DNA of 41,346 nucleotides from JAJXSS01 sp964547135 (lineage in GTDB: Bacteria > Planctomycetota > Phycisphaerae > Phycisphaerales > Phycisphaeraceae), in NCBI GenBank assembly GCA_964547135.1, contig CAZJMK010000038.1, positions 1 to 41,346 on the forward strand, read 5' to 3'. Positions 26,259 to 33,049 of this stretch are shown piece after piece. The notes below the pieces were generated by a model, which ran no database searches, was not told where the DNA came from, and worked only from the letters and a program-made list of their open reading frames with translations. Made by a program: the position numbers and the translations under genes. Each line of letters starts with the position of its first letter. Position 1 is the stretch's first letter.

Positions 26259-26669
26259 ATGCAAACCTTCATCCATCCACAAGCTCAGACAAAACTGGAC
26301 CTCGCTGGAAATCAGAAACTCACCCCCATGCCAACCGGCTCATCCGCAGCATCATTGCCCTCGACATCGACGCCCTCTCACCAAGACATCGCCAGCCGCG
26401 CTTATGCGATCTATGTCAAGAATGATTGCAAAGAAGGGCGATGTGACGAGAACTGGCGGCAGGCCGAAAGTGATTTACGCAGCCAAAACCCGCCGGATAT
26501 CAAAACCCAGCAGGACTGCGGATACGATGTCACCTCATCTGCCCGGCAGAATTCATTGAACGTCGAAAAAACAACCCTTAATGTCAAACCGGTGTACACG
26601 GGGCCACAAGCTGCGGGATTATCATCCAAACCGGGTGAGGTTGTAGCTGAAAACAAAATCAGGAAATGA
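26259..26669 (+). CDS. DUF2934-containing protein
   Basis: The product has 136 residues. A central helix pair, IASRAYAIYVKNDCKEGRCD followed by ENWRQAESDL (about residues 44-74), matches the short DUF2934 motif (RAYxIW...G...WxxAExxL). The flanks are Ser/Thr/Pro/Gln-rich and probably disordered. The ATG at 26259 has AAAGG upstream (26245-26249). It lies 43 bases downstream of the second MpsC gene. DUF2934 proteins are uncharacterised. Confidence 0.75.
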   Translation: MQTFIHPQAQTKLDLAGNQKLTPMPTGSSAASLPSTSTPSHQDIASRAYAIYVKNDCKEGRCDENWRQAESDLRSQNPPDIKTQQDCGYDVTSSARQNSLNVEKTTLNVKPVYTGPQAAGLSSKPGEVVAENKIRK

Positions 26670-26677
26670 CGCCCTAG

Positions 26678-26716
26678 ACAGGGAAAATAACAGCCGTGGT
26701 GTTCATGGCTCCCTGT
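26678..26716 (+). promoter_or_regulatory. Stem-loop between the DUF2934 and lmo0937-like genes
   Basis: ACAGGG (26678-26683) pairs with CCCTGT (26711-26716), and inside it AGCC (26692-26695) with GGCT (26707-26710). No T-run follows, so it is more likely a processing or stability element than a terminator. Confidence 0.4.
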
Positions 26717-26748
26717 CATCATTGCATGATTGACGAAAGGAGACGGCC

Positions 26749-26901
26749 ATGCTTTGGACCATTGCCATCGTACTTTTATTGTTATGGCTGCTGGGTTTTC
26801 TAACAGCCTACACCTTCAGTGGATTGATTCACGTTTTGCTGGTGGTGGCTCTGACTCTGGTGATCATCCGATTGCTGCAGGGTCGCGGCTCCACGGTGTA
26901 A
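26749..26901 (+). CDS. lmo0937-like small membrane protein
   Basis: This 50-residue protein consists of two membrane helices (MLWTIAIVLLLLWLLGFLTA, then GLIHVLLVVALTLVIIRLLQ) and a short basic tail GRGSTV. This is the layout of the lmo0937 family, found widely in stress-tolerant bacteria. The ribosome site GAAAGGAGACGG (26735-26746) is very strong and the start is unambiguous. A terminator-like hairpin follows its stop. Confidence 0.82.
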   Translation: MLWTIAIVLLLLWLLGFLTAYTFSGLIHVLLVVALTLVIIRLLQGRGSTV

Positions 26902-26916
26902 CCGAATGGAAACATC

Positions 26917-26968
26917 GGCCCGGTCGCCGGCCACGGGGAGGGGAGCGGCTGGCACCGGGCCTTATTTG
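26917..26968 (+). terminator. Terminator-like hairpin after the lmo0937-like gene
   Basis: GGCCCGGT (26917-26924) is perfectly complementary to ACCGGGCC (26954-26961), with further partial pairing inside, followed by TTATTTG. It may end or attenuate the transcript before the DUF3309-like gene. Confidence 0.6.
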
Positions 26969-27004
26969 ATCATCGGTTTCACATTCTTTCTATAGGAGAC
27001 TGCC

Positions 27005-27169
27005 ATGGGATTGATACTACTGGTTCTCTTGATATTGCTGCTCATTGGAGTGATGCCTCGTTGGGGATATAGCAAAAACTGGGGCTATTGTCCGTCCGGA
27101 GGCCTTGGATTGTTGCTCATGATTATATTAATCCTTCTCCTGCTGGGCTACATTCCCCGTGGCTTCTGA
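27005..27169 (+). CDS. DUF3309-like small membrane protein
   Basis: This 54-residue protein has the DUF3309 pattern: a first helix MGLILLVLLILLLIG, a short loop with WGYCPSGG, then a second helix LGLLLMIILILLLLGY and a basic end. AGGAGA lies 7 bases upstream of the ATG at 27005. Members are uncharacterised and often occur with other stress-linked miniproteins. Confidence 0.82.
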   Translation: MGLILLVLLILLLIGVMPRWGYSKNWGYCPSGGLGLLLMIILILLLLGYIPRGF

Positions 27170-27201
27170 TCGAGCGAGAAAACATTAGAGCCCTCTGAAC
27201 A

Positions 27202-27340
27202 ATCCCCTCTCCCCCCGGGAGAGGGTTAGGGTGAGGGCGGAAGAGCGTATGGTCGTACTGTATTTCAAGGCATATTCTTCATCGGCCCTCACCCGGCCTC
27301 GCGGACTCGGCCACCCTCTCCCAAGGGGAGAGGGATTTTT
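27202..27340. repeat. Dispersed inverted repeat, family E
   Basis: This is a second full copy of the element at 15047-15188: atcccctctccccccgggag with gggtgagggc on the left, gccctcacccggcctcgcgg and cctctcccaaggggagaggg on the right. It separates the DUF3309-like gene from the entericidin-like gene and could form a strong hairpin in a run-through transcript. Confidence 0.88.
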
Positions 27341-27413
27341 CAGAGCACTCATTACTCATATTTCCAACGATCGTTTTGATATCGATACTCAATTGCTATA
27401 AAGGAGATTTGCG

Positions 27414-27551
27414 ATGATCCTGCGAAATGTATTTGTCAGCGTGATTGTATTGTTGACCCTGACCGCCATACTGATCCTGCCGGGATGCAACACCTGGAAA
27501 GGTGTCGGCAAGGATGTCGAAAAGACCGGAGAAGCCATGCAGGGAGAGTAA
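27414..27551 (+). CDS. Entericidin A/B-like small lipoprotein
   Basis: This 45-residue lipoprotein has signal helix VFVSVIVLLTLTAILILPGC with Cys25 in the lipobox. The mature part NTWKGVGKDVEKTGEAMQGE closely matches the entericidin consensus (CNTxxGxGxDxxxxGxxI). Entericidins of enterobacteria are small membrane-active lipoproteins linked to stationary-phase and osmotic stress. AAAGGAG sits 9 bases upstream of the ATG. Only one entericidin-like gene is seen, so a toxin/antidote pair is not evident. Confidence 0.85.
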   Translation: MILRNVFVSVIVLLTLTAILILPGCNTWKGVGKDVEKTGEAMQGE

Positions 27552-27613
27552 ATATATCCGTGCTGATCTGCGTTCAAAGGTGGATGATACTGCTCCATTG
27601 GGAGTTCATTACC

Positions 27614-28444
27614 ATGAAACTTAGCAAAGTAGTTTGTTGTATGAGTGAATTCGTACTCGGCGTTTCATTGGCTGCTGCGCCATTGCCTCAACTACCTGTG
27701 GAGTCTGATGGAGTGGAGGCTCAGGGTAAACGCACGATATTGCCGCAAGTCGTGGACCCGGTGTTCGTGACAGACTGCATCGCGCCTGACGCACAGGCCA
27801 GCAGTGTTTTGGTTTACATCAAGGTGGTGATTAGGAAAGAATTCGGCTGGGTGGCAAAGAATCTCGGGGGGATGCGAGACAACACCTGGCGACGTACTCT
27901 TTACCGACCCACGAATCACTGGTGGGAGAACCCGCTGATCGTTCACAGCGACCCGCCGATTATCAAACCAGACCTCATCGTGGATTCGGATGGTCAGACC
28001 ATGACGGGAGGAGGTGCCAGCAAAAATATCACGGTGCGTGTCCACCTGGTGCCCCATGCGGAATTGACTGTAAAAACGATACCCCCCAGCGATGCTGTGC
28101 AGGGGACCATTACCTGTGTCATTTTCGCACAAGCGTCGTACTTCGACGGCAAATGGGTGGAGATGGTGCATGAAGTGGATCGAACGCTGACGTTCAAGTT
28201 CGATACACGTAATCCCGCACAAGCGATGGAAGTCATGGATGTGGAAACCCGAACCATTCCGTTATTCGAATTCGAGCGATACACCCGCGACCAGATCAAG
28301 TGGGAACCCAAAACACGCTGGCCAGGCACCGCTGTCAATGGCGACTGGCACGTGGTGATTTATGGGAGGAACGCTGTACTGAAGCTCACACGATATCGTT
28401 ACCTTCAACCAGACAAGGCCAGCTTACCCTTGCCCGTCCCATGA
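27614..28444 (+). CDS. Secreted hypothetical protein, 276 residues
   Basis: The protein has a probable signal peptide (MKLSKVVCCMSEFVLGVSLAAA). A beta-rich body contains many Trp and Pro residues (RPTNHWWENPLIV, DQIKWEPKTRWPG, NGDWHVVIYGRN). The ATG at 27614 follows GGGAG by 10 bases. Earlier in-frame starts would overlap the entericidin-like gene. It is the last gene of the + strand island and meets the leftward permease gene. I do not recognise the family. Confidence 0.68.
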   Translation: MKLSKVVCCMSEFVLGVSLAAAPLPQLPVESDGVEAQGKRTILPQVVDPVFVTDCIAPDAQASSVLVYIKVVIRKEFGWVAKNLGGMRDNTWRRTLYRPTNHWWENPLIVHSDPPIIKPDLIVDSDGQTMTGGGASKNITVRVHLVPHAELTVKTIPPSDAVQGTITCVIFAQASYFDGKWVEMVHEVDRTLTFKFDTRNPAQAMEVMDVETRTIPLFEFERYTRDQIKWEPKTRWPGTAVNGDWHVVIYGRNAVLKLTRYRYLQPDKASLPLPVP

Positions 28445-28505
28445 ATTCGAGTCATTCGTACGAGGTGTTTTGAGGCAGGGACTGAGGGATGATTCCGCGT
28501 ACCTT

Positions 28506-29768
28506 TCAATGCGCCCCGCGAATCACTTCCACCGGGTCATACCTTGCCGCTCGACGTGCAGGGAACACCGAGGCAATCATCACCGCAATCATCGACGCAA
28601 TGAAAGCTGAAACATACATCGAATTGCTTTCGGACATCAGCAGCCCTTCTGATTTCACCAACCCCTCGACCTGAATCGGCAGCGACTTCAGCCCCACAAT
28701 CATCAACTTGCCCAGCAACAAACCCACCAGTGAACCCACCAGCCCGATGATGAACCCCTGCACCAAAAAAATCAATGTGATGTCGCCTCGTGTGTAACCG
28801 AAACTGCGCAAAATGGCGATGTCGTTGACCCGTTCCAGCACCGCCATGATCAGTATGTTCAGCACCCCGAAGGCAGCGACGATGATGAGTGCCCCGGTGA
28901 TGATCGAAGTGATCATGTCCTGTATTTTGAAAATTTTCAAAAAGTTTTCGTTGCTCTCCTGCCAGCTTTCGGTCTTGTAACCGCACAGGGCCTCGATCAT
29001 CGCGGCATGTTGACGTGCATTGACATAATCCGTCGTGCGCAGCGTGATCCGGTTGATGATGTTTTTTTTATCCAGCAACGTCTGCGCGTTGGACAGCAGC
29101 ATGTACGCCCGTGAATAATCCACCGGCACCACCCCGGTTTGAAAAATGCCCACCACCCGCGAAATCGTCCGCCCGCCCGGCGAACCATCGCGCTTCGGGC
29201 TGGTCAGTACGATTGAGTCCCCCACCTTGGCCCCCAGCACCAAGGCCACGCCCCGCCCCAAAACGATGCCGTCGGCTGTGGTGCGCAACCGTGAAAAATC
29301 ACCTTCCAACAATTTTTCGCCGATGGTGGTCACCCGCTGCTGGGCTTCGGGTTCAACGCCCAGCACATCGATGTTGACGGTTTTGGTTCCGTAGGTCGCC
29401 ACCGCTGAGCCGGTCACCTCCGGGGCCGCGTCCACCACCAACGGCAAGGCCCGCAACTTGCTGATCAACCCCGTCGGGTTTTTGATCTGCTTCACCTGTT
29501 CCCGCGGTTTGGGCCGATCCAATAACAACAGCGCATTGGGGTCGTTGTACGCCAGTTGCAAAATGGGCGTTTCGCTCTGCCGGGGTTCGTCGTTGATGGT
29601 GATGTGGCCGGACGACTCGACGGTTTCAATGATGAACTTTTCCTTGAACCCGGTCATCATGGCGAACATCGCCAGAAAAATCATCACAGCAATGTTCACC
29701 CCCGCGACACAAATCAATGTCTGTCGCTTGTGCGCCAGCAGGTATCGAAGGGCAATGCGTAACAGCAT
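28506..29768 (-). CDS. FtsX/MacB-like ABC transporter permease
   Basis: This 420-residue inner-membrane protein has the four-helix FtsX/MacB/LolCE topology. One helix lies near residues 20-42, with a long periplasmic domain (about 45-275). Three C-terminal helices start at IQDMITSIITGALIIVAAFG. The conserved cytoplasmic signature VNDIAILRSFGYTRGDI couples to the ATPase, and the end YDPVEVIRG is typical. The ATG at 29768 is preferred over the TTG four codons upstream. No ATP-binding partner is adjacent. Lipoprotein release or macrolide-type export are both possible. Confidence 0.88.
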   Translation of the reverse strand: MLLRIALRYLLAHKRQTLICVAGVNIAVMIFLAMFAMMTGFKEKFIIETVESSGHITINDEPRQSETPILQLAYNDPNALLLLDRPKPREQVKQIKNPTGLISKLRALPLVVDAAPEVTGSAVATYGTKTVNIDVLGVEPEAQQRVTTIGEKLLEGDFSRLRTTADGIVLGRGVALVLGAKVGDSIVLTSPKRDGSPGGRTISRVVGIFQTGVVPVDYSRAYMLLSNAQTLLDKKNIINRITLRTTDYVNARQHAAMIEALCGYKTESWQESNENFLKIFKIQDMITSIITGALIIVAAFGVLNILIMAVLERVNDIAILRSFGYTRGDITLIFLVQGFIIGLVGSLVGLLLGKLMIVGLKSLPIQVEGLVKSEGLLMSESNSMYVSAFIASMIAVMIASVFPARRAARYDPVEVIRGAH

Positions 29769-29810
29769 GAGGTTCCACAATCATAAGCCATGCAGCGGGT
29801 ATCGGTGTAG

Positions 29811-29882
29811 CTCAGAGCCACGAGCGGAAGCGAGTGGTTCTTTGAATAACCCATAACCGCTCACTGCCGCTGGCGGCTCTGA
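29811..29882. repeat. Dispersed palindromic repeat, family F
   Basis: CTCAGAGCCACGAGCGGAAG ... CGCTGGCGGCTCTGA. The arms are complementary to each other and to the copy at 10807-10905. It lies between the divergent starts of the permease gene and the 201-residue hypothetical. Confidence 0.85.
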
Positions 29883-30001
29883 ATCCTTGATCAGTGATGC
29901 CAAAATGCGGTTACTGCGGCGATACCCGACTGCGGTGAATTTGATATGATCCAATGTCAACATGGTGATAGACGCAGCTTTGCGGGGGGCAGGGTGACCA
30001 T

Positions 30002-30607
30002 ATGGCGATTTACCTGGACGATGAGCCGTTTCATTTTGTCGGCGGCAACCTTGGGGCCGTGCTCGATGCCGCCAATAAGCGTGTGCAAAAAGAAGGTCGC
30101 GTGATTGTCGAAGTGCATGTGGGTGAACGTGCCCTGGTGGGCGAAGCCTTGCGCGCTGCCCGTGATGAAAGTTTCCACCAACATGAGGTCAAACTCATTT
30201 CCGCCGACCCGTCGGAACTGGCGTTATCAACCCTTCGCCAGGTGCGCGATTTACTCACCGAAGCCCATGAAGGGTTCGGCGCCGCAGCCGAGGCTTTTCA
30301 AACCGACGATGGGGCGACGGGCATGAGCCGGTTGGGCAAGGCGATGGACATCTGGCATCAATTACCCACCGCGATTTTGCACTCGGCAAGCCTGCTCAAC
30401 ATCAACCTGGATCAAATGCCCGATGAACTGTCGCTCAACGATGCCTCCAACGCCTTGGCGGATCAACTGCGTCAGTTACGCGAACATGTGCAGAACAACG
30501 ACACCGTGGCCCTGGCGGATTCACTTGCCTACGAATGGCCCAAAACCGCGGAGCGCTGGGACCGCATCCTTGTCGCGCTCATCAATCGCATTGAACTGCG
30601 ATCGTGA
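30002..30607 (+). CDS. Hypothetical protein, 201 residues
   Basis: This is a cytoplasmic, mainly helical protein starting MAIYLDDEPFHFVGGNLGAV. The first 70 residues are alpha/beta (RVIVEVHVGERALVGEALRA). The rest is helical, with amphipathic stretches such as LRQVRDLLTEAHEGFGAAAE and ASNALADQLRQLREHV. No motif is recognised. It precedes the RNase HI gene by 40 bases on the same strand, so the two may be co-transcribed. Confidence 0.68.
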   Translation: MAIYLDDEPFHFVGGNLGAVLDAANKRVQKEGRVIVEVHVGERALVGEALRAARDESFHQHEVKLISADPSELALSTLRQVRDLLTEAHEGFGAAAEAFQTDDGATGMSRLGKAMDIWHQLPTAILHSASLLNINLDQMPDELSLNDASNALADQLRQLREHVQNNDTVALADSLAYEWPKTAERWDRILVALINRIELRS

Positions 30608-30647
30608 AAAATAATATAGCCGACAACATTTCACCGATCACTCTGTC

Positions 30648-31427
30648 ATGAAACTACGCATCAGCATCGACGGCGGATCACGCGGCAACCCCGGCCCGGC
30701 TGCCTGTGGTGTCGCCATCGATCAAGTCACCGACACCGTCCTTGTACCGATCACGCAGGTGGGCTTTTTTCTGGGTCGGCTGACCAACAATGTCGCTGAA
30801 TACCATGGCCTGCTCAGAGCCTTGGAATTGGCCGACAAACTCAAACCCGGTGATATTGAAATCGTCAGCGATTCACAACTCATGGTGATGCAGGTCACCG
30901 GCCAATATAAGGTCAAGGCCCCGCAACTGAAACCCTTGGTCGAACAGGCCCGGCAACAATTACAGCGTTTTGCCAAGTGGTCGATTCGTCATGTTTATCG
31001 TGAAGCCAACACCCGTGCCGACCAACTGGCCAACCTGGCGATGGACCAAAAACGCGATGTATGGGTGATTCGGGACGGTCAACGGGTTGCACCTGATTCA
31101 GGCCATGATCGAACTGAAAAGGTGGATCATGCCGCCCGCACGACATCATCACCGGCACACACACAGCCCGCATTCCAGTGTGAAACACCGGTCGAAAAGC
31201 CGCATCGGCCCCGCAAGGTATTGGTTGAATATTTGCGTGATCCGCCCAAACAATGCCCGGTGACCGGGGCGCAGGAACATCACTTTGCGTTCACGGACGT
31301 GACCCCGCCGGGCATGTGCATTCACGCGGCCAATTTGGTGCTCAATGCCCTCACCTCCGACGGCCCGCTACCCGACAGACTGGTTTGCCGTCAATGCAAA
31401 TTGCCGATGAGTGTGACCGAACTGTGA
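30648..31427 (+). CDS. RNase HI-family protein with C-terminal four-Cys domain
   Basis: The protein has 259 residues. Positions 1-135 form an RNase HI domain with all four acidic residues: D8 (SIDGGSRGNPG), E51 (NNVAEYHGL), D75 (IVSDSQL) and D125 (EANTRADQLAN). Such enzymes cut RNA in RNA-DNA hybrids. Residues 140-195 are a linker. The final 60 residues hold C203, C224 and C247-x-x-C250, a possible zinc site. Its CP...PPGMCIHA pattern faintly resembles the TIGR04076 family. The fusion is unusual; simple RNase HI is about 150 residues. Confidence 0.85.
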   Translation: MKLRISIDGGSRGNPGPAACGVAIDQVTDTVLVPITQVGFFLGRLTNNVAEYHGLLRALELADKLKPGDIEIVSDSQLMVMQVTGQYKVKAPQLKPLVEQARQQLQRFAKWSIRHVYREANTRADQLANLAMDQKRDVWVIRDGQRVAPDSGHDRTEKVDHAARTTSSPAHTQPAFQCETPVEKPHRPRKVLVEYLRDPPKQCPVTGAQEHHFAFTDVTPPGMCIHAANLVLNALTSDGPLPDRLVCRQCKLPMSVTEL

Positions 31428-31435
31428 CAATTTGA

Positions 31436-31836
31436 AGTGGTCCAGTGGCCAAGTGGTCGAGTGGCCAAGTGCCGGAAACGTATTGGTAAGTTAGCGCCGC
31501 GATTTATCGCGTCTGGTCGGGTGCCGCACTACGAGTGCATATGACGCCGTGCCCTTCAGGGCCGGTTGCTTCCACGAGTACGGTGAATGGTACAAATGAT
31601 CAGGGCCAAAGCCCTCGGCGCTGGGTATGTCCAAGGCAATTCACCCAGTCGTGGGCGGCTGGGCTACAAAGACAATTGGTGCTATTGACGCCGTGCCCTT
31701 CAGGGCCGGTTGCTTCCATGAATATGGTGAATGGTAAAACGATCAGGGCCAAAGCCCTCGGCGGTGGGTATGTCAAAGGCGATTCACCCAGTCGTGGGCG
31801 GCTGGGCTACAAAGACAATTGGTGCTATTGACGCCG
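31436..31836. repeat. Tandem repeat array of families D, C, A and B ending at the assembly gap
   Basis: D units (GTGGTCCAGTGGCCAAGTGG) lie at 31436-31472. A reverse family C copy follows at 31473-31514. Then come units of about 144 bases made of a family A element plus half of family B (ending gggcggctgggctacaaaga). Unit starts are at 31543, 31687 and 31830, the last cut by the N run. The first two units are close copies, and the repeat probably caused the gap. No gene is present. Confidence 0.9.
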
Positions 31837-31936
31837 NNNNNNNNNNNNNNNNNNNNNNNNNNNNNNNNNNNNNNNNNNNNNNNNNNNNNNNNNNNNNNNN
31901 NNNNNNNNNNNNNNNNNNNNNNNNNNNNNNNNNNNN
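31837..31936. other. Assembly gap (100 N)
   Basis: There are exactly 100 ambiguous bases, a conventional scaffold gap of unknown true length, inside a tandem repeat. Confidence 0.99.
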
Positions 31937-31993
31937 GTTGCTTCCATGAATATGGTGAATGGTAAAACGATCAGGGCCAAAGCCCTCGGCGTC
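31937..31993. repeat. Family A repeat, right part after the gap
   Basis: It continues the array beyond the N run (gttgcttccatgaatatggt ... gccctcggcgtc), nearly identical to 31707-31762. It ends 29 bases before the lutC stop codon. Confidence 0.88.
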
Positions 31994-32022
31994 GGTTGTT
32001 TGATAGGTGTCAATTTCGTCGC

Positions 32023-32847
32023 TCACGCATCGGTGACGACCAGCACATGCACCTTGCCCGGGCCATGAACACCAGTGACCAGCACGCCTTCGATGTCGGC
32101 AGTTTTGCTTGGGCCGGTGATGAACACCGTCGAACTGGGCAGGTTGTTGGTCATTTCGCCCGTCAGTCGATGCGTGTAGTCCATCAGGTCGGGCACGATG
32201 TCGCTGCGTCGCACCACCGCCAGATGCACCGGCGGCACCAGCGACAACCCGCGACTGTGCCCCGCATCGCTGCTGCATACCAGCGTCCCCGACTCGGCAA
32301 TCGCTGCATGAACATCGGTGATGCCCACGTCCACATCAAACATCGGTTGCAGGGTTTCGTGTTCACGCCAAGGGTGTACGCTGACCCCTTTGCGGCGCAA
32401 GGCATCGCCCAGCCCCAGCAACTCAGCCACACTGCCCACACCAATCGCTGCACTTTGTACTTGCAACGATTCAACCAATGCGAGCAGGTCGCGCAACACC
32501 TTGCCACGGGTTGTGGCTTGAACCACCATGCCGACTTCACCAGCCCGCTGCATGAAACGTGACAGGGGTGACGCTTGATTCGCATCGGCTGCATTCGCTT
32601 CGCTTGCGTTCGTTTCAGCCGAGTTTACGTCCGTCGTTTGCGCTTGCGTCAGCGGCACCGTGCGCACCAAATCATCTGCCACCCTCGGCGGCACCGGCAC
32701 TTCACCTGCACCGGCTCGATCACCACGCCCCAAAGCCCAGCGCACCCGTTTCATGAAATCGTCACGATTCATGCCCAGCGTAACTTGTGAGTTGTACGGT
32801 TGTTTGGATGCGTGCATTGGGTGTTGGTTATTAAAAGTTTTTTTCAC
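32023..32847 (-). CDS. lutC: Lactate utilization protein C (LUD domain)
   Basis: This is the LUD-domain subunit of the LutABC L-lactate oxidation complex. The core begins near residue 95 (SRFMQRAGEVGMVVQATTRG) and contains the conserved GITDVHAAIAESGTLVC and SLVPPVHLAVV segments and a C-terminal GPSKTADIEGVLVTGVHGP. A low-complexity Asn/Ala/Glu linker (about residues 73-92) separates the N-terminal helix from the core and makes the protein longer than usual. The start is uncertain: GTG 32847, ATG 32817 or ATG 32772; the last (MNRDDFMKRVRWALGR) best fits the family N-terminus. A repeat-filled gap of about 200 bases separates it from lutB. Confidence 0.86.
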   Translation of the reverse strand: MKKTFNNQHPMHASKQPYNSQVTLGMNRDDFMKRVRWALGRGDRAGAGEVPVPPRVADDLVRTVPLTQAQTTDVNSAETNASEANAADANQASPLSRFMQRAGEVGMVVQATTRGKVLRDLLALVESLQVQSAAIGVGSVAELLGLGDALRRKGVSVHPWREHETLQPMFDVDVGITDVHAAIAESGTLVCSSDAGHSRGLSLVPPVHLAVVRRSDIVPDLMDYTHRLTGEMTNNLPSSTVFITGPSKTADIEGVLVTGVHGPGKVHVLVVTDA

Positions 32848-32917
32848 GCCTGATCTTCGTATGCGCGTGGCTCACACACGCTTACGAAGATCATGATGGA
32901 CTTCAATCGACAATCAC

Positions 32918-33043
32918 AGACGCGATAAATCGCGGCGCTAACTTCCGAATACGGTTCCGTGACTCGACCACGTTTCCGCCCCCTCTCCCCCCCGGGAGAG
33001 GGATGGGGTGAGGGCGTGTCTTTCACTTGACCACTTGACCACT
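32918..33043. repeat. Repeat block C + half E + D' inside the lut operon
   Basis: A family C copy (32918-32959) is followed by the left half of family E (32978-33018, ccccctctcccccccgggag to gggtgagggc) and inverted D units (33026-33043, CACTTGACCACTTGACCA). The block lies between the lutB stop and the lutC start. Confidence 0.85.
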
Positions 33044-33049
33044 TTCATA

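Noticed and set aside
27485..27613. Longer start for the 276-residue secreted protein
   Set aside because: It overlaps the entericidin-like gene in another frame and hides the signal peptide; ATG 27614 has its own ribosome site.
31731..31949. Open frame running through the N run
   Set aside because: It is an artefact of undefined codons across the assembly gap within repeats.
31543..31993. CRISPR array
   Set aside because: The units are about 144 bases with no spacer diversity and no cas genes; they are tandem dispersed repeats.
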